In this document: positions 1 to 3,615 of the stretch, one piece after another
How the letters are laid out: each line of letters opens with the position of its first letter
How positions within the stretch are numbered: position 1 is the stretch's first letter
Assembly (NCBI GenBank): GCA_903928365.1
Contig: CAIYQV010000304.1
Coordinates: 1 to 5,252 of the forward strand
Direction: 5' to 3'
Length of the DNA stretch: 5,252 nucleotides
DNA from: an uncultured Flavobacteriia bacterium
Lineage (GTDB): Bacteria; Bacteroidota; Bacteroidia; Flavobacteriales_D; Crocinitomicaceae
Notes under the pieces: model-generated
Databases searched by the model: none
What the model saw: only the letters and a program-made list of their open reading frames with translations
Told to the model about the DNA's origin: nothing
Translations under genes and position numbers: made by a program

Positions 1-70
1 CAACGTCCTTCGCCATGCCAACGTAAATCACTCCCGATTTCAGGCTTCGTATCATGTAAACGAAATACAT
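1..70 (-). CDS. GIY-YIG domain protein, copy 1 (N-terminal part only)
   Basis: This is the start of a second GIY-YIG gene, cut by the left edge of the window. The ATG is the complement of 68-70. The visible 23 codons read MYFVYMIRSLKSGVIYVGMA and then KDV, identical at the protein level to the complete copy starting at 431. Only two bases differ in the shared coding part (positions 11 and 17), and both are synonymous third-position changes (Ala GCG/GCA, Gly GGC/GGT). That pattern suggests both copies have been under protein-level selection, or that the copying is recent. The N-terminal beta strand and the YVG half of the GIY-YIG motif are visible; the catalytic Arg and Glu would lie beyond the edge. 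The start codon comes 5 bases after a terminator T-run and has no ribosome-binding site of its own. Whether the rest of the gene is intact cannot be seen. Confidence 0.85.
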   Translation of the reverse strand, partial: MYFVYMIRSLKSGVIYVGMAKDV

Positions 71-75
71 ACCAT

Positions 76-104
76 AAAAAAAGGGAGCACTAAGTACCCC
101 CTTT
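76..104 (-). terminator. Intrinsic terminator behind the tRNA-Phe remnant (copy 1)
   Basis: Read on the minus strand, an 11-base-pair stem (AAAGGGGGUAC with GUGCUCCCUUU, complement of 94-104 and 80-90) closes on a UUA loop and runs into seven T residues (82-76). Two of the pairs are G-U wobbles, which form only in minus-strand RNA; on the plus strand they would be A-C mismatches. Compared with the copy at 437-464, the sequence has changed but the stem has been kept and even extended by two pairs. It would end transcripts coming from the GIY-YIG gene at 192-431 and any transcript of the tRNA remnant, just ahead of the partial GIY-YIG gene at 1-70. Confidence 0.8.
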
Positions 105-145
105 GGTGGTGATGCCTGCAAGATTGAATGATCTTGGACGGAATC
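104..145 (-). pseudogene. Remnant of a tRNA-Phe 3' half, interrupted by a 22-base insert
   Basis: On the minus strand the last 11 bases of tRNA-Phe (acceptor 3' strand CATCACC, discriminator A, CCA) sit at 114-104 directly before the terminator, as in the intact gene at 464-539. About 22 bases further upstream is GATTCCGTC (145-137), identical to the T-loop end and 3' T-stem strand of the intact tRNA. The intervening 22 bases (115-136) include a perfect 6-base inverted repeat, CAAGAT/ATCTTG (119-124 and 131-136). No D arm, anticodon arm or 5' acceptor strand can be found upstream, so no cloverleaf can form. The 11-base match is certain; the T-arm match is short, but its order and position fit. 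It is either a degenerate tandem tRNA copy or a tRNA end carried by a mobile unit. Confidence 0.65.
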
Positions 146-171
146 CCTGTCTGCGCTGTCGCTACGACAGG
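146..171. repeat. Palindromic intergenic element (REP-like)
   Basis: CTGTCG (156-161), a CTA spacer and CGACAG (165-170) form a perfect 6-base-pair hairpin. An outer CCTGTC (146-151) can compete for the same partner, pairing with GACAGG (166-171). The CTGTC motif therefore occurs twice on one side with a single complement on the other, as in several short palindromic repeat families found between bacterial genes. The local base composition is clearly more GC-rich than its surroundings. It lies between the end of the complete GIY-YIG gene and the tRNA remnant. There is no T-run on either side, so it is not an intrinsic terminator. Whether it is repeated elsewhere in the genome cannot be judged from this window. 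Confidence 0.55.
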
Positions 172-191
172 CGGGGAACAGCCGACAATTC

Positions 192-431
192 TCATTTCAA
201 ACTGGACAGAATCCTTTTCTTAACATCTGTCCTTTTTAAATACTTTTCCCTGACCCTCGCTTCTTTTGATTCAAATGGTCCTTCTTGATAGACCAATTCG
301 AATGGAAAATGACCTTTCGTAAATTTCGACTTACCAGCATTATGTTCACCAAGGCGATGCACAACGTCCTTTGCCATACCAACGTAAATCACTCCCGATT
401 TCAGGCTTCGTATCATGTAAACGAAATACAT
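192..431 (-). CDS. Small GIY-YIG domain protein (predicted nuclease fold), copy 2, complete
   Basis: This is a 79-residue protein made almost wholly of one GIY-YIG domain, the usual size for the stand-alone UPF0213/YhbQ-like family. Residues 2-7 (YFVYMI) form the first strand, and Y16-V17-G18 is the YIG half of the signature. R26 in HRLGEHN matches the catalytic Arg position. TKG (38-40) and FELVYQE (44-50) are typical family blocks, and E62 in REKYLKR is the expected metal-binding Glu. All the key positions are therefore present and the protein could be an active DNA endonuclease. Substrate and biological role of the stand-alone family are not established. The ATG lies 5 bases beyond the T-run of the tRNA terminator, with no Shine-Dalgarno and no TAnnTTTG box, so transcription must read through from tRNA-Phe or start inside it. 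A nearly identical partial copy lies at 1-70. Confidence 0.88.
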   Translation of the reverse strand: MYFVYMIRSLKSGVIYVGMAKDVVHRLGEHNAGKSKFTKGHFPFELVYQEGPFESKEARVREKYLKRTDVKKRILSSLK

Positions 432-474
432 ACCATAAAAAAAGGGAGCATTAACGCTCCCTTTGGTGGTGATG
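362..474 (-). repeat. Tandem duplicated unit, copy 2
   Basis: This is the partner of the repeat at 1-114. It covers the first 70 bases of the complete GIY-YIG gene, the terminator, and the 3' acceptor strand plus CCA of the intact tRNA-Phe. Beyond 474 the sequence continues as a normal tRNA, whereas copy 1 breaks off at the equivalent point (114/115). Copy 2 is thus the likely parental arrangement, or the copy that kept a working tRNA. Confidence 0.88.
437..464 (-). terminator. Intrinsic terminator directly behind tRNA-Phe
   Basis: On the minus strand AAAGGGAGC (464-456) pairs perfectly with GCTCCCTTT (449-441), giving 9 base pairs. The 6-base loop GTTAAT can add a closing G-U pair. Seven T residues (443-437) follow. 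The first stem base is also the final A of the encoded CCA, so there is no spacer between mature tRNA end and hairpin; 3' trimming would have to start inside the stem. The element lies between the tRNA and the GIY-YIG start at 431 and should strongly reduce expression of that gene. Confidence 0.92.
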
Positions 475-539
475 GACGGAATCGAACCGCCGACACAAGG
501 ATTTTCAGTACTTTGCTCTACCGACTGAGCTACATCACC
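464..539 (-). tRNA. tRNA-Phe (anticodon GAA), CCA encoded
   Basis: The cloverleaf can be drawn completely. The acceptor GGTGATG (539-533) pairs with CATCACC (474-468). The D stem is GCTC/GAGC with loop AGTCGGTA, the anticodon loop is CTGAAAA with anticodon GAA (506-504), the T stem is GGCGG/CCGTC with loop TTCGATT, and discriminator A (467) is followed by CCA (466-464). U20, G44, U45, U59, U60, A73 and the GAA anticodon agree with known bacterial phenylalanyl-tRNA synthetase identity positions. One oddity is the anticodon stem AAGTA (513-509) against TCCTT (501-497), which has a U-C mismatch at positions 30-40 where a G-C pair would be expected. A likely promoter box lies 18 bases upstream at 557-564, and an intrinsic terminator follows immediately. 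Confidence 0.96.
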
Positions 540-556
540 ATCCTTAATTGTGGGGG

Positions 557-564
557 CAAATATA
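557..564 (-). promoter_or_regulatory. Bacteroidota-type -7 box for tRNA-Phe
   Basis: On the minus strand the sequence TATATTTG fits the TAnnTTTG -7 consensus of the Bacteroidota primary sigma factor exactly. Its last base lies 18 bases before the first base of the mature tRNA, so transcription would begin roughly ten bases upstream of the tRNA, a sensible 5' leader for RNase P processing. A clear -33 TTG element at the usual distance is not evident; TATG at about the right place is only a weak fit. Confidence 0.6.
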
Positions 565-615
565 ACAACAAAAATGATTCGAGCATATTTTCAGTATTAT
601 TTTTCATCGAAAACG

Positions 616-623
616 TATCTTTG
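616..623 (+). promoter_or_regulatory. Bacteroidota-type -7 box for coaX operon
   Basis: TATCTTTG fits TAnnTTTG exactly and ends only 5 bases before the coaX ATG at 629. With the normal spacing from the -7 box, transcription would start at or within a base or two of the start codon, giving a leaderless or nearly leaderless mRNA. The upstream 20-25 bases are T-rich but hold no convincing TTTG -33 element. A chance match cannot be excluded, but there is no better plus-strand box in the 90-base gap between tRNA-Phe and coaX. Confidence 0.5.
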
Positions 624-628
624 TATGG

Positions 629-1357
629 ATGGCAGATTCAGAAACAGTCCTATTGATCGATGCAGGAAATACGCATGTTAAAATATGTACTGTCCATAAT
701 GGAGTTATTCAAACTTTGAAGCGAATTCCGAATACTGAAGGCGCCATACATTCATCTCTGTTGCCCTACGGAAGCATTCCAAAGGCACTAAGTTCCGTTC
801 TGGATCAGGCAAGCACAGAAGAACTGGAAGGTCAGCTATCAAACTGTTTACTCATTACCACCAAAACACCTCTACCAATTACTCTGGATTACGAAACTCC
901 CGAAACGCTGGGAATAGATCGGATCTGTAATGCGTGTGCCATGTTGCGACTTTCTCAAACACACGTTGCGATAAGTATTGATATCGGCACCTGTATTAAG
1001 TTCGACGTACTTGAAGGGAACACCTACAAAGGAGGCTCCATTAGTCCCGGAATTGATCTGCGTTACCGCTCCATGCACGAATTTACCGGGCGACTTCCAC
1101 TATTGGATAATCGCAATAAAATTCAACTGACCGGGAAAAGTAGTGTGAAGAGTATGCATTCAGGTGTAATCAACGGAATACAGGCAGAAATAAATGGTCT
1201 CATGGCCAACTATCGCGAATGCTATTCTGATTTAACGTTTTTTATTACGGGCGGTGATGCCGTTTACTTTGATTTCGAAGGAAAAAGTGACATCTTTGTT
1301 GCCGAAAATCTGACCCTGGAGGGTATGTACACGATATATTCTTTTAATGCGAAATAA
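629..1357 (+). CDS. coaX: Type III pantothenate kinase
   Basis: This 242-residue cytoplasmic enzyme phosphorylates pantothenate with ATP, the first committed step of coenzyme A synthesis. The type III (CoaX) fold is shown by the ASKHA-type phosphate motif LLIDAGNTHVK (8-18, D11 and N14), TLGIDR (93-98, D97 the expected catalytic base), SIDIGT (116-121), the GGSISPG turn (135-141), HSGVINGI (177-184) and ITGGDA (206-211). Length is close to the usual 240-260 residues. The start at 629 is fixed by the first motif beginning at residue 8 and by the lack of another in-frame ATG before residue 105. The ATG at 625 is out of frame. There is no Shine-Dalgarno; a -7 box ends 5 bases upstream. It is the first gene of the operon and overlaps the next by 11 bases. 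Type III enzymes are known to resist feedback by CoA; nothing in this sequence contradicts that. Confidence 0.95.
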   Translation: MADSETVLLIDAGNTHVKICTVHNGVIQTLKRIPNTEGAIHSSLLPYGSIPKALSSVLDQASTEELEGQLSNCLLITTKTPLPITLDYETPETLGIDRICNACAMLRLSQTHVAISIDIGTCIKFDVLEGNTYKGGSISPGIDLRYRSMHEFTGRLPLLDNRNKIQLTGKSSVKSMHSGVINGIQAEINGLMANYRECYSDLTFFITGGDAVYFDFEGKSDIFVAENLTLEGMYTIYSFNAK

Positions 1358-2678
1358 CCTCATTACTCTTCTTCTGATCTTAGTCGCAGGTTATACAGCT
1401 GCTCAAAACACGACCTTTTCCCCATGGAGTTCTGAAGTTATTGGGGACCGTGCTCTTAGCAGCCACGGCATGTTTTCAGGAATAGGAAATTGTCGGGTAA
1501 GTTACTTTGATTCGACAGTTCTCAACTTCTACAATCCTTCAACCTACAATAATTTAAGCAAAGGAATGCCACTCTATTCGATTGGCTTAAATTCACGATA
1601 CACTCAACTTATTGATGGACAGCAAAAAAACTGGAACTTCACTATGATTCCGGACCATTTCGTAATGGCCTTCGGATTAAAAAAATACCTGGGACTAGCC
1701 TTTGGCGTGAAACCGTTCACACGAACAGGATATGAAATCACCCAACGTACAAAGGTTGGAACGGACTCTATTAAGTATGTGTACAAGGGGAAAGGTGGAA
1801 GCCAGGAATTGTTCCTTGGTCTATCCGCTGATCTGATCAATTTGCGCTCCACGCGATTGAGTGTAGGTGGAAATGCAGGATACCTTTTTGGAACTGCACA
1901 CAAAGAACGTCAAAGCCTACTTATCAATGGAAACAACATTGTGGGTGGAGTCGACTGGAATGACTTGAAGTTGAATACATTTCATTACGAATTTGCCGTT
2001 AACCTGAAACAGAACATCGGTAAGACTCATTCAGTAGTTATGACAGCTGTGATTGAACCTGAACAACAGCTCCGTGCCACTGCAAATAACTACCTGTTTT
2101 ATGGTAATGTCGACGATCCAGAATTAATGGATACGTTAAGCGCAACAACTGATGTCAAGACAACTATTGCGCTCGCGAGTAAAACACAACTTGGCTTTGC
2201 CTGGAAAATGCAATTTAAAGATGCTCGCAAAGACAATTCACTGCGCAACAGTGAACTCGCCTTCCATGTGAATTACACACAATCGATTAATCTGCGTGAC
2301 ACCACGATTAGCTATATCGTCAATCAATCCAGCGGTTGGAATTTTGGAATACAGTACACACCTGAAATTGGTTTTCAGGAAAATACTACAAAAACGAAAT
2401 TCATGGAGAAACTCCATTATCGGGCAGGTTTCTACCAGCAATCCTTGCCATATACTCAGCAGGACAATACTGTTTTGGATAAAGGGTTTTCTGTGGGATT
2501 TGGCATGCCTGTCACTTCATTCAGAACATTATCTTCTCTTAACTTTGCTTTCAATGCAGGAGAACGATCCAATTTCCAGGGATCCAATTACAGCGAGCGA
2601 TATATCGGCTTTAGCTTTGGCGTAACACTCGCACCTTCCAATTTTGACAAGTGGTTCGTTAAACGAAAACTCGATTGA
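1347..2678 (+). CDS. Outer-membrane beta-barrel protein, FadL/OmpP1-like
   Basis: This is a 443-residue exported protein. Residues 1-19 are a signal peptide (a short basic start, the run LITLLLILVAG, then TAA before Q20), typical of Bacteroidota. The mature protein is rich in alternating hydrophobic and aromatic strands without long hydrophobic helices, as expected of a beta-barrel. DSTVLNFYNPSTYNNL (55-70) resembles the D-x-S...NPAGL segment near the N-terminus of FadL/OmpP1/PorV-type barrels, and LGLAFGVKPFTRTGY (115-129) matches the usual strand after it. The likely last strand is YIGFSFGVTLAP, followed by a tail of about 14 basic-rich residues, so the protein does not end on the terminal aromatic residue common in proteobacterial porins. 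It starts inside coaX (11-base overlap) and its stop overlaps the lptC start. A protein in this position between coaX and lptC is common in Flavobacteriales; its substrate is unknown. Confidence 0.8.
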   Translation: MRNNLITLLLILVAGYTAAQNTTFSPWSSEVIGDRALSSHGMFSGIGNCRVSYFDSTVLNFYNPSTYNNLSKGMPLYSIGLNSRYTQLIDGQQKNWNFTMIPDHFVMAFGLKKYLGLAFGVKPFTRTGYEITQRTKVGTDSIKYVYKGKGGSQELFLGLSADLINLRSTRLSVGGNAGYLFGTAHKERQSLLINGNNIVGGVDWNDLKLNTFHYEFAVNLKQNIGKTHSVVMTAVIEPEQQLRATANNYLFYGNVDDPELMDTLSATTDVKTTIALASKTQLGFAWKMQFKDARKDNSLRNSELAFHVNYTQSINLRDTTISYIVNQSSGWNFGIQYTPEIGFQENTTKTKFMEKLHYRAGFYQQSLPYTQQDNTVLDKGFSVGFGMPVTSFRTLSSLNFAFNAGERSNFQGSNYSERYIGFSFGVTLAPSNFDKWFVKRKLD

Positions 2679-3247
2679 TCGTGTGTCCATCGAACGATAG
2701 ACGAATTGCTTTTATTTGGCTTTATATTTTGTCGATCTCGCTATTCATTTCGGGATGTGTCAATGACCTCGAAACGATTCAGCGCGTCACCTATGACCCA
2801 AAAGCTCCTGATGAAGTAACCAAAGATCTGAGGGTGTTTTACAACGACTCTGGCTATGCGCGAATCGAGATTTTAGCAGCGCTGGCCGAAAGTTATTCCA
2901 AACCTGAACTGGTCACTAAACTGAAAGATGGATTGAGAGTGAATTTCTTCTCCGCTGATGGCAAGATCGTTTCTTCCCTGACTGCACTTTATGGCGAAGT
3001 AAATTTCTCTACAGGAAAATTATATGTTAAGGATTCCGTTCAACTCTACAATTTTGCAAAGAAACAACGGATGCTTACGGAAATACTCTACTGGAATCAG
3101 CGAGATAGCACCATCTACACGAACTCATCGGTAGTGGTTCGTTCTCCAGGAGGAATACTTTATGGCGACGGAATCCGAACGAAACAGGATTTCTCGGAAT
3201 ATGTATTCCTGAATCCAAGGGGAAAATATGACTTCGACAAAGACTAA
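2675..3247 (+). CDS. lptC: LptC-like lipoprotein, LPS export periplasmic component
   Basis: This 190-residue protein has an N-terminal lipoprotein signal: basic residues RR (9-10), a hydrophobic run IAFIWLYILSISLFI, and a lipobox ending in C28 (ISGC). Proteobacterial LptC is held by a membrane helix; lipoprotein forms are usual in Bacteroidota. The rest fits the LptC beta-jellyroll. Repeated short strands carry the family-like stretches DSGYARIEIL, LTALYGEVNF, ILYWNQRDSTIYT and LYGDGIRTKQDFSEYVF, and the end is NPRGKYDFDKD. LptC passes lipopolysaccharide from the LptBFG transporter to the LptA bridge. The start is probably TTG at 2675, giving a TTGA overlap with the stop of the barrel gene, typical of translational coupling. 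A GTG at 2681, two codons later, is an alternative that leaves the signal intact. The next gene follows after 9 bases. Confidence 0.88.
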   Translation: MIVCPSNDRRIAFIWLYILSISLFISGCVNDLETIQRVTYDPKAPDEVTKDLRVFYNDSGYARIEILAALAESYSKPELVTKLKDGLRVNFFSADGKIVSSLTALYGEVNFSTGKLYVKDSVQLYNFAKKQRMLTEILYWNQRDSTIYTNSSVVVRSPGGILYGDGIRTKQDFSEYVFLNPRGKYDFDKD

Positions 3248-3256
3248 ATTAAAATT

Positions 3257-3487
3257 ATGGAATTATACAATCGCATTATGACCTATATCTGGCTTGTAGC
3301 CGGAATAGCCATTTTTATCATTACCACTTTCATGTCTCTGACAGATGACGTTAGAAAATGGGGATTCTATTACCTCTTCTCTGTAATCGCCTTTGGCATG
3401 TTCTTTATGAAACGCTGGATGGTGAAACGCATGCAAAAACATTTGGTTTACATGCAAGAGCAACAAGCGAAGGAACAAAAGGACTAA
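3257..3487 (+). CDS. Small two-helix membrane protein of unknown function
   Basis: This 76-residue protein has two predicted transmembrane helices, about residues 10-28 (IWLVAGIAIFIITTFMSL) and 36-53 (GFYYLFSVIAFGMFFMK). They are joined by a short charged turn (TDDVRK) and followed by a basic, then Gln/Glu-rich tail (52-76) that may form a short helix in the cytoplasm. By the positive-inside rule the tail is cytoplasmic and the protein forms an inner-membrane hairpin. It starts 9 bases after lptC without a clear Shine-Dalgarno and ends the operon. Small proteins of this kind are often found behind lptC in Flavobacteriales, so a role at the inner membrane near the LPS transporter is possible, but no function is known to me. 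Confidence 0.82.
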   Translation: MELYNRIMTYIWLVAGIAIFIITTFMSLTDDVRKWGFYYLFSVIAFGMFFMKRWMVKRMQKHLVYMQEQQAKEQKD

Positions 3488-3498
3488 GCCATTAATCC

Positions 3499-3541
3499 TT
3501 TGATTCGTGCGTTGAAAAGTCTGTTTCATGCGTCAATCAAA
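3499..3541 (+). terminator. Imperfect hairpin at operon end, possible weak terminator
   Basis: TTTGATTCGTGCGT (3499-3512) can pair with ATGCGTCAATCAAA (3528-3541) over 14 positions with one C-C mismatch and three G-U wobbles, closing a 15-base loop. The wobbles pair only in plus-strand RNA, which fits a structure at the end of the coaX operon transcript. There is no T-run afterwards, so classical intrinsic termination is unlikely; it could stabilise the mRNA 3' end. Confidence 0.35.
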
Positions 3542-3570
3542 AGAATGAGGTTTCCTATTCATTTGTATCG

Positions 3571-3607
3571 TAAGTTCGTACAACAAATAACACACTCAAT
3601 ACGTTTA
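3571..3607 (+). promoter_or_regulatory. Weak promoter-like boxes before the DUF5686 gene
   Basis: Two one-mismatch matches to TAnnTTTG lie in the 128-base gap before the gene at 3616: TAAGTTCG (3571-3578, with TTTC at 3551-3554 in a -33-like place) and TACGTTTA (3600-3607). The first would give a leader of about 30 bases, the second almost none. Neither is convincing alone. A promoter is expected somewhere in this gap because it is the only real break in the plus-strand gene series. No Shine-Dalgarno precedes the ATG. Confidence 0.25.
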
Positions 3608-3615
3608 TCTCTCGA

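Larger units (their letters stand above)
1..114 (-). repeat. Tandem duplicated unit, copy 1 (tRNA 3' end + terminator + GIY-YIG start)
   Basis: Positions 1-114 match 362-474 almost base for base. The match is unbroken from 18 to 89, with two substitutions to the left and a cluster of substitutions plus one inserted base in the loop-side half of the hairpin (90-98). The unit contains, in minus-strand order, the last 11 bases of tRNA-Phe including CCA, an intrinsic terminator and the GIY-YIG reading frame. The two copies are in direct orientation about 361 bases apart. The duplication very probably continues past the left edge through the rest of the GIY-YIG gene. Upstream on the minus strand (beyond 114) full identity stops exactly at the boundary between the tRNA acceptor and T stems. 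Confidence 0.9.

Noticed and set aside
103..288. Plus-strand open frame of 61 codons
   Set aside because: It runs antisense across the tRNA remnant, the palindrome and the end of the complete GIY-YIG gene, and its protein has no recognisable motif.
1..474. CRISPR array or phage att pair as explanation of the repeats
   Set aside because: There are only two long copies containing a gene, no short regular spacers, and no integrase gene in view; an att-site reading cannot be supported without an integrase or an empty site.
540..628. Riboswitch or leader element before coaX
   Set aside because: The promoter box sits almost on the start codon, leaving no leader, and the gap is AT-rich with no stable structure visible.
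625..631. ATG at 625 as an alternative coaX start
   Set aside because: It is out of frame with the CoaX motifs; only the ATG at 629 gives the pantothenate kinase sequence.
285..656. Plus-strand open frame of 123 codons
   Set aside because: It crosses the GIY-YIG gene, terminator, tRNA-Phe and the coaX promoter in antisense; a functional tRNA and nuclease on the other strand explain the sequence better.
1604..1903. Minus-strand open frame inside the barrel gene
   Set aside because: It is a shadow of the plus-strand gene, with no motif and no promoter box.
3263..3529. Minus-strand open frame opposite the small membrane protein gene
   Set aside because: The plus-strand frame has a clear two-helix pattern and operon spacing; the antisense frame has neither motif nor promoter.
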